From Triglochin maritima (taxonomy: Eukaryota; Streptophyta; Magnoliopsida; Alismatales; Juncaginaceae): a stretch of 64,000 nucleotides of DNA. The notes under the pieces were generated by a model that was not told the DNA's origin, did no database searches, and was given only the letters and a program-made list of their open reading frames with translations. Made by a program: the position numbers and the translations under genes. Positions 33,551-44,701 of the stretch are shown here, one piece after another. The stretch covers positions 58,550,925 to 58,614,924 of the forward strand of contig OY821772.1 of the NCBI GenBank assembly GCA_963682175.1, given 5' to 3'. Within the stretch, counting starts at the first letter, position 1. The number at the start of each line of letters is the position of its first letter.

Positions 33551-33727
33551 ATGGATCAGTCGTCAAAAGGAGGGGACGGAGGGGAGAGCGCGAGGAGAAG
33601 AGGCGAAGGGTATGCTGCGGAGCATGACGAAGCGCATCCGACGGGGGAAGGGCGCGTCCCGGAGGATCTGCTCCAGCGATCTCACCACCAGCACCGTGTA
33701 CTCTTCCATAAGCTCCGCCAACACTGA
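33551..33727 (+). CDS. Possible small gene, 58 codons, frame-disturbed
   Basis: The ATG at 33551 has a strong plant start context (ACGATGG), follows a purine-rich leader and opens a GC-rich frame: MDQSSKGGDGGESARRR, ending at TGA 33725-33727. From 33612 a second ATG in another frame opens a more protein-like text, MLRSMTKRIRRGKGASRR then a Ser/Thr-rich stretch (SSDLTTSTVYSSISS), running to TGA near 33782. One extra base between the two blocks would explain this, giving either a frameshifted pseudogene, a sequencing error or two overlapping small ORFs. I do not recognise the family. It is flanked by low-GC DNA on both sides, which makes it stand out as gene-like. Confidence 0.35.
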   Translation: MDQSSKGGDGGESARRRGEGYAAEHDEAHPTGEGRVPEDLLQRSHHQHRVLFHKLRQH

Positions 33728-34676
33728 CACAAGTATCATCTTATCTTATCTTATCTTCTCTTCTCTTTTTCTCTCGATCTGATTTACTCTGGAGTGAGTG
33801 GTTTGGGGAGAAGGAGGTGAAGGGTTTATATATTGTAGAAATCAGAGGGGATTTTGCATTTATCGTCTTTATACTTTTGTATTTTCTGAAAGAACCATCA
33901 CGGTTGTTAAATTGTTACTATTTTATGTCCTCTCGATGTCATATCTAAGATGGCATATTAATCTTAACGTGTTATTATTGGTATCCTTATATGTGTGTAT
34001 TCATGGACATGATTATGTCAACGTGTCCTTTCGAAATTGGAGGTCTAGTCATAAGGTTGCAATTTATTTTGGCTGAAATTGAGAAAGTATCAGTTTCAAG
34101 ATGAATTGGTGAATACCATCTCAAGTGTAGATGGAGTCTAATTGTACATGTTTGTGTAAGGGTATCATGTTTCTTAATTTTAACGATGAATGATAGGTTG
34201 AAGGTTTGTACGCAAAGAGATTTAATAATCTTAGTTAACTTTAAATGTTTTCGTTCTTCTCCCGGCTTAGTTTCATTTGTTAGCATGATACTTGTTGTCT
34301 TTTACCAATGTTATTTACGTATGCTGTTTGTTAACTTTGTAACCTCAATTTCGAACCTCCTTATCCATTATTGTTATAAATGTGATCACACAAAACCTTT
34401 ATCTGTAACGAACAAAATCGTAATTATCAAAAATCAAATGACGGTAAATATGGCAAAAGTGGAAAGGAATTTGCAAAAAAATAATTTTATTTAGTGGAAT
34501 TGACGTGTTTTCTGGGTTTCCTTTACCGGTATTCCAGAAATGCCGGTGCCCATCGATTTGACACGTGGTCACCCTAGAAACGCTTGTCGGAAGGGGTAGC
34601 GTTGGTATTTCGCACCTATCGACCTTATGAAGTTAACGACTTCTTTGGATATTTCTTAATAATAATTAGCAACTAG
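33728..34676. other. Intergenic DNA
   Basis: AT-rich with a TTATC microsatellite near 33740-33765. No supported gene; the ORFs at 33798-34494 overlap each other on both strands and carry no known motif. It ends where the duplicated segment B resumes. Confidence 0.45.
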
Positions 34677-35645
34677 TGATTTGGGCAAATCGTAATTATT
34701 GTGACACGTGGTCCAGTTAATCATATCTCTTCCTACCAAAAAAGTAGTTTAAAATGTCCCACTAGCATGTCTTAGAAGTTGGTCACTTTGGTTGCTCTCA
34801 ATATCCTTTTCATGTTCGAATTTACATACGGTTGATTTGTCTATTTTTGGACTTTTTCTGTTTTTTATCTCTAAAATATATCGATTAAATTGGTGTTAGA
34901 GAACAAAAGTGATCGACATTTAGGATGACGATTAGAGATAGCTTTTTGAATTAGGGATAGTGAATCATTTGACATGGCAATTATATGTCTAACAATTGTT
35001 TAGTGTTTTCACTCTCATTGTAGACAAGTCCTAACTAATAACTTTCACCAGAACATTTCTAGCAACTAAATGTTTCAAGAAATATTAGACTACTAATCAT
35101 GTGCCTAATTTATATTTGTTGCTTCTCATCCAAACACACCTACAATAATTTGGAGTACGTAACTGGGTAATTAACCTTTTTTGCTTAACAAACCACCTCG
35201 TATTCTCGTATCCTTTGGAATGCAAAAATGTGAATACTGTGACAAATGAAAAAGACAAGGACGAATTTTCGAAAGACTTGAGAGTTGAGAGTTGAGAGGG
35301 TGTATTAGCCGTGAACTTTTCTTCAATCTCCAAAATTGTATTGTCTTTTCCTCTCAAGCTCAATTATTTAGCACGTCATTGCATGCAAACAAGAAACTAG
35401 TGGACGTACGTACTCAACATTGTTTTCTAAGTTAGATTGAATATTCCGAATTGACATGTTAGCCGAGGAACTTTTTATTTTTTTGTAATTATATTAAAAA
35501 ATATACCAATTCTAATTCACTTATATTTTCATGTCCTCTACAGGGAGACTTTAAACAATTCTACTATTTTTTACAAAAATTCTAAACTTTCACAAATCAT
35601 ATGAAATAATATTATTTTCTAACCAATAACCACAACTTTATGTCT
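34677..35645. repeat. Tandem-duplicated segment, copy 2, part B
   Basis: Colinear with 24885-25866, from GTGATTTGGGCAAAT to CCACAACTTTATGTCTC, with a few substitutions and small indels. See the paired entry at 24307. Confidence 0.82.
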
Positions 35646-36504
35646 CGTTACAGATAAGCACTTAACCGGACAACACCATTAGGCAGGTAGTCCAATTTAT
35701 CATTTGCCCAATATAATTTGTTATTTATCAGTTTTCCTCGAGTTTTACTGTTTCTATTCTTTTTTATACACACAATATCTCATATTTTACACACATCCAT
35801 GACTAATTTAAAAGTTGTTACCTTATACACACTGATATGTGTCACATGTTGAAGGTAATACCAACAAAACTTAGTACACACCCTATAACAACAATTCTCC
35901 CTTCTCATCTGCATGTATGATGATTTTCACCGTGGTCTCTAGTATTACCATTCTCTTTGTACCCCCTATTTTATTAATACTAATTTAATAAACGACCATT
36001 TAAGGTCCTTTGAGTTTTTTTTTACTTCCTTTACATTGAAACATTAAGCTTCTCTAACCAATGCTCTCTTCTGTTGAGCACCATCATAAAATTTACTTGG
36101 ATTAGTTATTAGGTTACATCTTGATTATCTTTTGCACAATAGTATAATATACGTTATTAAATTATGAGGATTTAACTCAAAATCAATTATTGATAAGTAC
36201 AAAAATCCAACATCTTGTATAACACACATGAATGTCTTTAAATTTTCTAATGTTGAACTATTATGTGACACTTAGTACAAGCACGATCGGGATTTTTTTT
36301 TATCTCTCTTGTCTACAAGTGCACAAAAATGGACGGATGTGTTTAGCCGACTGTTGATTTTTTTGGTTTTGATATTGTATTGAAATGTAGATATTCAACT
36401 CAAAACTAATTGATGTTCGATAAAGACTAAAAAGACTCAATGCCTTATAACAAGGAGAATGTCCATAAATTTTCTAATGTAGAAAAATTCTTTAACATAC
36501 GTAT
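35646..36504. other. Intergenic DNA
   Basis: AT-rich and non-coding; nothing recognised. Confidence 0.5.
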
Positions 36505-36513
36505 AGTAATATA

Positions 36514-37477
36514 AGAGGGCTACTATTCGTTGTCGGAAAACTACTTAAATCGCCACAACAATTACATTTTTGCCATTAACAAATTACTTAATACAAATTT
36601 CGTCCCGTGTCTTTAAATAAGATTTTTGACTCAATTTTACTCACATTCTCAGTACCAACACTACGAAAATATCTGGTGAAACACCTGCATCCTGTGAGGT
36701 AATGGAGGTGAATTTTTTTTCCAACTCGGGCGTCTTAGCCAGACGCCCAGTTTTTTTTATAATTTTTTTAATTTTCTGTTAAATTAATTTTTTTCAGGTT
36801 CCGTTGTAAGATTTTGGTGGTGATGGAGTAGATTACAATGAGATTTTTGATAGTAAACAAATATTTGCAACAATCGAGGAAGCTTGTAAATGGGCGAAAC
36901 AAGTTGTCATAGGAGATGAAATTATTTTTGTTATATCATCATATAAACCAAAAGCAAATAATCAGACGGATTGTTACCTGAGATGTGATCGTATACATGA
37001 AATGAGTTCTCGTGATACGAGTATTGCACTACGAAAGAACACAAAAAGAAAAAGTTGTCGTTGTCGTTTTCTGGTAAGAGTAGTCGAGCAAAGGGAACGT
37101 GATGGATGAGTCGTTGTTTCTAATAGAACCTATGGGCAGCACAGCCAATTGGGGCGAGACAGCACAACCATTAATAATCAATTTATTTAGCAATTATCAC
37201 AATTTATAATCAATCCCCCTTCGGTCGGGTGTCCGCGGGAGACGCCTAACCCAAAAAAAAATAAACAAGACATTTTACGAGATTTTAGTAATCTGGGTCA
37301 TCCGTTGGTTATTTTTCCGACCTCCGAGACACTTTTTCTGGTGAATATGAGAATAATATGAAGAGAGAGTGGTGTTAGGAAAGTGAAATGAAGAGTTATA
37401 TAAGTAGAAATGATAGAAAGGCAAAATGATAGTCTGTACGGACGATTTAATAGTTTTCCAACGATAGATAACAGTTC
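36514..37477 (+). mobile_element. Mutator-like element with FAR1-type domain (964 bp)
   Basis: A 9-bp direct repeat AGTAATATA flanks it exactly (36505-36513 and 37478-37486); 9 bp is the Mutator target duplication length. The ends are imperfect inverted repeats: CGTTGTCGGAAAACTACTTA on the left corresponds to CGTTGGAAAACTATTAAATC read inward from the right. Inner GC-rich dyads with GGCGTC and GACGCC occur near 36728-36748 and 37215-37245. The centre carries a FAR1/MULE-like DNA-binding domain remnant. No DDE transposase core remains, so it is non-autonomous. Confidence 0.75.
36813..37190 (+). pseudogene. FAR1/MULE-like N-terminal DNA-binding domain remnant
   Basis: The frame opens FGGDGVDYNEIFDSKQIFAT and continues EEACKWAKQ, DCYLRCDR, RKNTKRKSCRCRF and ERDG, then TGA at 37107-37109 where relatives have Trp, then VVVSNRTYGQHSQLG to TAG 37188-37190. 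The pattern (aromatic-acid start, IEEA..WA, YLxCDRxG-like, KKxxCxCxF, then W-x-V and NxxHNH-like) is that of the WRKY-GCM1/FAR1 zinc-binding domain found in FAR1 and Mutator-like proteins. One His of the expected HNH end is replaced by Gln-His. It lacks the transposase that normally follows. Confidence 0.65.
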
Positions 37478-37486
37478 AGTAATATA

Positions 37487-37892
37487 ATGTCAGTAGAAAC
37501 GTACTGATAGTGTTTTTCAGAATAGATATATTAATTTTGGAGGACATTGATGCAATCATGCCGAAACGGTATAACATAAGTTCTTTTTAGCAACTTACGT
37601 CTTATGCAACTCCACGATAATATGATACCAAGATATTCGATTTGTGTTGTCAGCTCATATGTTGTCTTTATGCTTCCACTGGTAACGAGTTCTAGACGCA
37701 GGTATTGTCTTATCTTCCAGTTAGCTGTCTCGATGCGTGCTTTAATCAAGTAGCCACGTTTGTTATTCTAGAAACTAACGTAAGTCAAAAATAATTGTGG
37801 CAGCCCTGGCTGCAGTCTAGATCTGCTGTTCCATTTGTTTGGCATCTGGCAAATCCAAGGCTGTCCCCGTCTTCTTGGGATATACTATTCAG
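37487..37892. other. Intergenic DNA
   Basis: No supported gene; the minus ORF at 37531-37749 has no recognisable motif. Confidence 0.45.
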
Positions 37893-38357
37893 ATGTTAGA
37901 TCATCCGTAACCATGATGTAACCATGATGCAGATGATCTGATCATGAACTTTCTTTTTATTCTCTTCCAAATCAAATTTCTCTCTCTTCCACATCAGTTT
38001 TTCTATCCACAAGGACCACAACCCACTTTCTTCTCTTTCCTACACTATTCACCTCTTAGACTATAAATAACCGCATCTGGGCTACCTCGGGTGCCATTAA
38101 CCACAACCCCACAACAACCTACATCTTTCCTCCACATTATCTTTTATTTCAACTAACTTTTATTATATTCCAAAATCAATTATATTTACCCAAAACATTA
38201 ATAATTCAAACAAATATATATTAATTAGCAAATAATTATTTTTATCAATAAAAAAGTAGAATGTATTTTTATTTAAATCATTGTACGTAGCGCAATACAA
38301 TAAAATATTACATCACCTAAATTTCATTAACATAAAAATGCATACTACTAAAAAAAA

Positions 38358-38423
38358 TTAATTTGCGGTTCCCCTGAATCGTTGCCATATGTGCTCGATC
38401 AAGTCAGATCTGAGGGCAAGATG
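38358..38423 (-). pseudogene. PIF/Harbinger transposase C-terminus
   Basis: The minus strand reads HLALRSDLIEHIWQRF and ends at TAA 38358-38360. The LxxDLIEHIWxxF block is the terminal signature of plant PIF/Harbinger (DDE_Tnp_4) transposases. Upstream codons lose frame within about 15 residues. Only this tail remains. Confidence 0.7.
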
Positions 38424-38529
38424 TCTACTTTTTCACGAATGTGTTTTCTGATGTCCATGCTACAAACCTGGCTGCTCGTCTTGCTGAGCACACCACCGTA
38501 ATAGATAAATAACTCTCATTCAGATAATG

Positions 38530-38670
38530 CAAGTTGGAGTTTCAAAAAAAAAAGATGAGCGATGTGTAAAGGAAAAACTTTATGACATATACGTACAACT
38601 ACTGAAGGTTAAAGAGTTGGGTTTAATGACTAAGGAGGACGAAATCCAGCTAGAAAATGTACGTAAGTAG
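38530..38670 (+). pseudogene. Possible PIF/Harbinger ORF1 C-terminal remnant
   Basis: 47 codons ending at TAG 38668-38670 read SKKKDERCVKEKLYDIYVQL and KELGLMTKEDEIQ. The Lys/Glu-rich helical text followed by M-T/S-x-E-D is like the C-terminus of the Myb-type ORF1 protein of these elements. The match is weak and rests on composition and position. Confidence 0.35.
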
Positions 38671-38996
38671 TTGATGTAATTTAGTTTCTGTTTAAGCGTT
38701 GTAAATCTAGTTTAATTTCAAATAAACAGTGTAATGTAGTTTAATTTCAATCCAAGTGTTACATACCAAACTACTTACCAAATAATACCCCAAAACATTT
38801 AAACCAAATAATAATTAAACCCAACATCTACAACAAATAAATAAACCTAACATTTAACAAATTTATTCAACACAAATTTTTTAAAAAAAGGAAAAAAAAT
38901 TAAAACCAATCCGGAAGCGCCACGTGGCGGGCCCGGGTTGGACGACCCGACGACCGGGTCGTGGGGGGAGCACGACCCCCGTTAAAGATGCTCTTG

Positions 38997-39329
38997 GAGG
39001 TACTCTTAATCTCATGGAAAAGCACCAAACTGAAATTAGTAGATAAGAGATATCTCTATTGCTGTTGAATTAGCTCAAATATAGATTAGTTCTGAACATG
39101 TAATTGAGTTAAATGGAACGATTTAATTAAAAAATATAAAATACTTTAAAGAATGTCTTCCAAATGTGATTTTACGGTTAATATACATACTAGTATTCTA
39201 ACATCGACGTCGAGTTGAAAGTTTTGCACTCGATATTAATCTTCAACGTAATAGATTACACGGAGTTCCTAATTCAACCTGTCTATCACATCTGAAACAT
39301 GTTGCACAAGTCCAGAATGCACAATAGAC
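38997..39329. other. Intergenic DNA
   Basis: AT-rich; no feature recognised. Confidence 0.45.
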
Positions 39330-40463
39330 GTCACCAAATAGACGTCGGATATAAAAAAACATCTGACGTCTATAGGTATAGACGTCGGATATTTGGTCGT
39401 CCGACGTCCATAGGTTTGTATAAACGTCGGTTTTTTAGTATAACCGACGTCTATACCTCCTGAAAGAAGCAAAATATTTTTTGTTTATTTTTTGGGATTT
39501 ATTTCGTGTAAGAATTTATGTGGATTTATTTTTTGGGATTTATTTCGTATAAGAATTTATGTGGTTTTATTTTGTATAAGAATAATGTGAATTATTTGGA
39601 TTGTTTTAAAAATAGTTACATCAATGTAACTATCACATGCATGTGTGTTGTATACATGTGTATGTATGGTCATATGTCTTGAAGTTTAGTCCCACATTGG
39701 AGAAATTTTTTTGTCAGTGGAGTTGAAGTACTCCACCACTCCTTAACTTCTAAATGAGAGTTTGGTAGCACACTACAAAATACAAGTGAGACACACACAC
39801 ACACATATATATATAATGGTCAAAAGGTTGGCAACTTGGGCCTAAGAGTATTGTAATTATATTTTTTACTATTTACTCGTGTATAGACGTCGGATATATC
39901 GAATGACCGACGTTTATAGGACGTAATTTTTTTATTATTGTTATATAAATGTATAGACGTCGGATGTATGACGTGGCCAACGTCTATCAGTCGTACTGTA
40001 TGTATAGACGTCGGTCACCCCATATATCCGACGTCTATAGGCCGTAAAAGTTTAGTCCAACATCGACCAATTTTTTTTGCTGTTGTGGTTGAAGTACTCC
40101 ACCACTCCTACACAGGTGAATGCGAACGAGATTGGTCACTTGGGTTTGCTCTACGTTGTTATTGTTCAAAAGATGGGCACTTGGGCGACTTGGGCTTGAT
40201 TACTGTAGAGGTTGGGTGCGTGTTATATGTCGTATTATAATAAGCGTAATGTTTTTGTTAGGTAAATTAAAGCTATAATAGATGTCGACTATATATGACC
40301 GACGTCTATACACTATACATTGTATAGGCGTCGGTCGTATATAGCCGACGTCTATACACAAGGGTATAGACGTCGGTGGAATATACGTCAGACACTTGGA
40401 TCGAAAAAATCCGTCGTATATATCACTGTATATCCGACTTATATGACACTTTTTCTACTATGT
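39330..40463. mobile_element. CACTA-like remnant with TAGACGTCGG subterminal motifs
   Basis: At least a dozen copies of TAGACGTCGG or its complement CCGACGTCTA occur in both orientations in three clusters (39330-39460, 39880-40045, 40275-40450). Mixed-orientation subterminal arrays of this kind are typical of plant En/Spm (CACTA) elements. Read inward, the right end CATAGTAGAAAAAGTGTCAT resembles a decayed CACTAGTAGAAAAAG terminus. The left end is unclear. The interior carries a 61-bp block repeated at 39682 and 40048. No transposase coding is present. Confidence 0.5.
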
Positions 40464-41150
40464 TGCTTTCATGAAAATATTTCACACATATTGTTCTTCA
40501 TACTAGGATAGAAAGTAGATAATTATTTAAACTGATACATATACATCTCAAAGATAATTAACAAGAATAATTAAAATATTATGAGTTTTATAAAACAACA
40601 AGATTAGTAGTGTGCTGTTATTGTATAATTTTCGAACCTCTTTTTCTTGGTTGTTTGGCACGAGTCTGGTTCCGGTGGGGATGGTGTCTCAGCATTTGAA
40701 ATCCCATTTTGAAGTAACATGCAACTAATACTAAAAGAAATTTAGGAGATGCGATGCAATACATTTAACACTTTCTAGAGCAACATCAAATCAAATGAAA
40801 TGGATCGAGTATGGCAAAGAAAAAAGATGGGTTAGAGAGGTAAGAGGGTTAGTGATTTCGAGTTCATTAAATTTTGAGATTTATGCTTGAGTGTACGCTT
40901 CCAAAAAATTCTTATTAGACAATTGCTTCGGTGTATTTTTTTGCTTCGGTGTATTTATTGCTCCAATAGGTCGGGTACACTTGGCAACTTTTGGGTCACT
41001 TCAGTTGGTTGAGTTTGTATTAAAATAATAATAAATTTTACATTTAAATTCAAAAAAAAAAATCTATTCTATTGACATCCTTACACTTGTTTATCTTGTT
41101 AATTTAAAGTTAAGTTACCCAAAATTTCAAATATTTCGGGATTTAATTTT
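40464..41150. other. Intergenic DNA
   Basis: No gene seen. A short tandem of TTGCTTCGGTGTATTT (two units, period 19) lies at about 40922-40960. Confidence 0.45.
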
Positions 41151-41590
41151 TATGTAATGTATCGCAACCATCTACCAATACTTCCGATCCTTGATCAACG
41201 CCACCACCTCCGAATCACAACCAACTTTGATCTCCCCACCACCCGCCACAACCTTATCAACCGCAAAATCTTTCGTATTGCCAATTCCCCTCCGGCCATC
41301 ACCCACCACCATATCCATAACATCCGGCACCGTCATCGCAACCTCTTCCATCCTAAAAGCATCAAAATGAGGTCTAACCACATCTCCAACCTCCTCCTCA
41401 ACCACCTCATGTAAAATCCTCACGTCGACACAACAACTCGAATCCGGAACGCTTCAGACCCGCCTCAACGAACCCGACTCCTTTAACCTCCGACGCGCCG
41501 ATGACGACGGTGGAGACAACAAACAACCTCAACTCGTACTTCGTCGCGTCGTGGGGCCTGCTACGGGCACCGTAGAACGCTAGTGGAGGC
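41151..41590. other. GC-richer coding-like segment, unassigned
   Basis: This 440-bp island stands out in AT-rich surroundings. Open text exists on both strands: 41157-41414 (+) and 41172-41423 (-), and further minus-strand codons upstream of 41423 are open in a shifted frame. The minus-strand protein (HEVVEEEVGDVVRPHFDAFR) and the plus-strand Thr/Ser/Pro-rich text both look plausible and neither matches a family I know. It could be a captured gene fragment or a decayed exon. Confidence 0.3.
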
Positions 41591-43187
41591 GGAGGCTGAA
41601 TCCGTTGAAGCAGGAGGGGAGGTTCTCTTTCCTTTTAGAGAAAAAGAAAGAAGATTATATAAGGGGAAAATATATTTTTTATTTAAAGAGGAAGAAGTAC
41701 GTGGAATTTGGTTATAAGTGGGTATATTATTTTTGTTTGGGTTTTTATTTTTTGATTATTTTAATATCAAATCAACTTATCAATCGGTCTAAGGCTACCA
41801 AGTGTACCAGATTAATTACTTAAGTTAACAAATGTACTGCAACGATAAACAAAATACGCAAGAACAAAGGTCAAATATAAGATTTTTGGAAATGCTTCCA
41901 AGCAACCCCACCCCACCCCCACTGAGAGTTGATTAAAGCACGTATGGGCCGACAAAACCCGACCACCATAAACCAAACCTTATTACATAGGCTTCAAGTC
42001 GAAGCCCATTTATAACTCCAACCTCTTACAGGGTCGGATAGTTTTTTAATTGGGCTTGGGATGATCCAAGCTACAATGCCTCCTAAAAATATTTTCGATC
42101 GTTGCCCTGCAATACACACATTATCCTTAAAAAAAGAATACATATATTTTTCTACGAGGTTTCAAATTTTAAGCAATTTTTTTATTCTTGCATAGTGCAT
42201 TATTTATCTTTTTTTACAACGTTAAGGGAAACTTGATTAATGTTAGCTGCCATATTGCATGACTATGTATATTTTGACCCACCAATAACGACCAGCATAA
42301 GGTATTATTTTCAATTTAATTGGTCCATGTATACAAACCTTATAATTAGATTTATCCAAAATAACTAATGTCTCCAACTTTGCTGCATTACCATAATGTA
42401 TACCATAAAATATCCATAACCATAATCAATCTTGTCCACCAACCATACCAACATAGGATCACGACGTTTTAATAACAGCAAGCTTTACTCACAACAAACT
42501 GTTTCCCCTCCCTCGATATAAGGATGTTGTTTTAATAACAACCAATGCTGTTCAAACCTTCCATATCTACCAACACAAAGCAGTAAGGCATCTGTGCAGG
42601 TTCTATCGAACATACTATTTTGCTACTTTGCAGACTGCCCATTACATCTCACTACTTGCATTGCATTACCCTACCACCTCTTTTGATGTTGTAGCTAGTC
42701 TCTGAGGTCACCACCACCATTACTAAATGTGCATGGCAGCAGAGTATGCACCTTAGTTCTCATTTATGGGCTCCTCAATTAATAGGAGTACTGGAGGTTA
42801 GAGGTATGATGTGGGGGAACTCATACTTACTCACTCCTCTTTCGTGTGCTTATATGGTTATATTTGTAGGGTCGAGATCCCAAAGGAAAAGGTATGAATC
42901 CCATAATTGAATGGAGACATGCATTTAAGTTGAGGTCATATTTTCTCACACTTCCATCCTAATTACCTTACTTGCCTATGGTTGTCTGACCTTTTCTTTA
43001 CCATATATTTTGGAAGGTCTTCAATTTTGCCTTTATGATTTCCATTTTACTACCGAACAAACTTTTCTTTTAGCTTATGATTGTCTAACTATTTCTTTAC
43101 CATCTTGCCAAGTCGATCTCCAATCACTAGTCACTACACATTTCCATTCCTCAGTCTAATCACCATTGCTGTGTCTCATAAAATAAG
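41591..43187. other. Intergenic DNA
   Basis: No supported gene or transposon end. A short ORF at 41605-41823 is Lys/Phe-rich and unremarkable. Confidence 0.45.
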
Positions 43188-43260
43188 GGGGCCTTATGGC
43201 ACCCATGCGTTAGAGTGGTCGTTTGATATTTAAAATCTCCAGTTCGATCCATTACCAAAT
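43188..43260 (+). repeat. tRNA-derived SINE-like head
   Basis: A pol III box A-like TAGAGTGGTC (43211-43220) is followed 20 bp later by a box B-like AGTTCGATCC (43241-43250), in a context (GGCACCCATGCGTTAGAGTG) that resembles a tRNA-like SINE head. It does not fold as an intact tRNA. The 3' end of the element was not located. Confidence 0.3.
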
Positions 43261-43720
43261 ATCAAGCATGCTTCGAAGTTTCAAAATGATATTGTTGATA
43301 TGCAGAATAATTGAATAATTTTCCGTTGTAACATTTAAATTAGGATAATATTGACCACCTAACAAGGTGTTGAACCCTAAACCTTCCTAATTATGAACTA
43401 ATACATTTGACAAAGTGTTCCAAAAAACCTAAACTTGTAAGAGCCCTGCAGGAGAACACAAAGTGTATTGCATTTGGTTCTTTGGTCCAAATGTGGAACG
43501 CGGGTTCACATCCTTTAACAATTTTGTGGCGTTTAATCAATTAAATAAAACCGACCCTCAACTATGAAAAATTCCACGTGTGCAAAATATAATTTTTTAG
43601 GCAATGCAGAAAAAAAATGTAGGTTTACTGATGGGATTTTTTTCGTCTAGGTAGATTGTCACCATGTTGATAAGCATAATTTTAATATAAAATGTACAAC
43701 TAAAAGTGCAATTAGACCGT

Positions 43721-44701
43721 TAGAGCACCCTTAACGGGTGCTCTTCACTCGGACTCCCGAGTTGCCCTCCCTTGACGGTAGGGCACGCCCACGGCGTCCC
43801 CGCCCTGGACACATTTCCGGGCGACAGGCCGCCCAGAAATGCACCCTTGGTACCCGGGAGGGGGGCCACGTCCCCCCCCCCCCCCCCCCCCCAATTGGTC
43901 TCGATTTTTTTTTGTTTTTTTTGTTTTAAAGAAAAAAGTTTATATAATTAGGATATGTATTAATTAGGTAAATTGAATTAAATTAATTAGGTATTGAAAA
44001 TTAATTGAAAAAATATTTATGATTAATTAAGTTTTTTTGATTTATTTAGATAAAAGTAAAATTAAAAAAATCATAAACAAAATAAGTTTGATTTTTTTTT
44101 TGATTTATTTCATTCAGTAATTTTGGAGATTGGAACAAATTTGTTGAGGATCAGCCTGGATATTTGGTGAACGACGTGGTTCAGTGTTCCACTGATCGTG
44201 TAGTGGATATTACCAAGTATTTGAGAAGGAGAGATCAAGTGCATAATCACACCACACATTTGACCCTTCAAGCCGATTTGATCGACAATATATGACAACG
44301 CTTTAGAGGAAATGTGTCTTGATGTATTTTAAGTTTTGTATTTAATGATGTATTTTTAGTTTTAGTTTTTAAATTTCCAGTTAAGGTACTATGTAACGTG
44401 GTTTCCTAAATTTTAATAATATTTATGTATTTATTAATTAAAAACGAATGAATTGTTGATATTAAATAATTACAATAATGATTATTAATATATTTTGTTG
44501 ATTGTTGAAAGAGTTTTAAAGAGAAGAATAAAAATAATGACGTCACAACAAATACTGTAGCGTGACTGAGTGGATTGTGTAATGGTTAAGGATTTTGTAT
44601 GGGGGTTAATTTGTGCTAACGTGGTGGAAATAAAAGCTGACGTGATTGAGAGAGAAACCAGTACGTTCAGAAACTACCCAAACGCTGTTAACGATGTTCT
44701 C
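43721..44701 (+). mobile_element. PIF/Harbinger-like remnant with transposase tail
   Basis: The left end AGAGCACCCTTAACGG and, read inward, the right end AGAACATCGTTAACAGCG are imperfect inverted termini of the same type as those at 37893-38996. The interior holds a GC-rich left part, a poly-C run (43873-43893), AT-rich DNA, and a transposase C-terminus. The left terminus itself forms a dyad (GAGCACCC / GGGTGCTC). A target duplication was not convincing. Confidence 0.6.
44122..44322 (+). pseudogene. PIF/Harbinger transposase C-terminal fragment
   Basis: The frame reads FGDWNKFVEDQPGYL, later VDITKYLRRRDQVHNHTTHL and TLQADLIDNI, then TGA (44293-44295) where the family has Trp, then QRFRGN to TGA 44320-44322. 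The H/N-x-T-H-L-x-L-Q-x-D-L-I-x-x-I-W-Q-R-F pattern is the end of plant Harbinger transposases and matches the tail at 38358-38423. The catalytic DDE core is absent. Confidence 0.72.

Larger units (their letters stand above)
37893..38996. mobile_element. PIF/Harbinger-like remnant
   Basis: The left end contains AGATCATCCGTAAC and the right end, read inward, AGAGCATCTTTAACGG; these agree in 11 of the first 14 positions and resemble the end of a second element at 43721 (AGAGCACCCTTAACGG). Inside are a transposase C-terminus on the minus strand and an ORF1-like C-terminus on the plus strand. Non-coding DNA at 38120-38330 is also repeated upstream of the B3 gene (54700-54910). A target duplication was not established. 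Confidence 0.55.

Noticed and set aside
41157..41423. Opposed ORFs considered as a gene
   Set aside because: Both strands look plausible and neither matches a known family; kept only as an unassigned segment.
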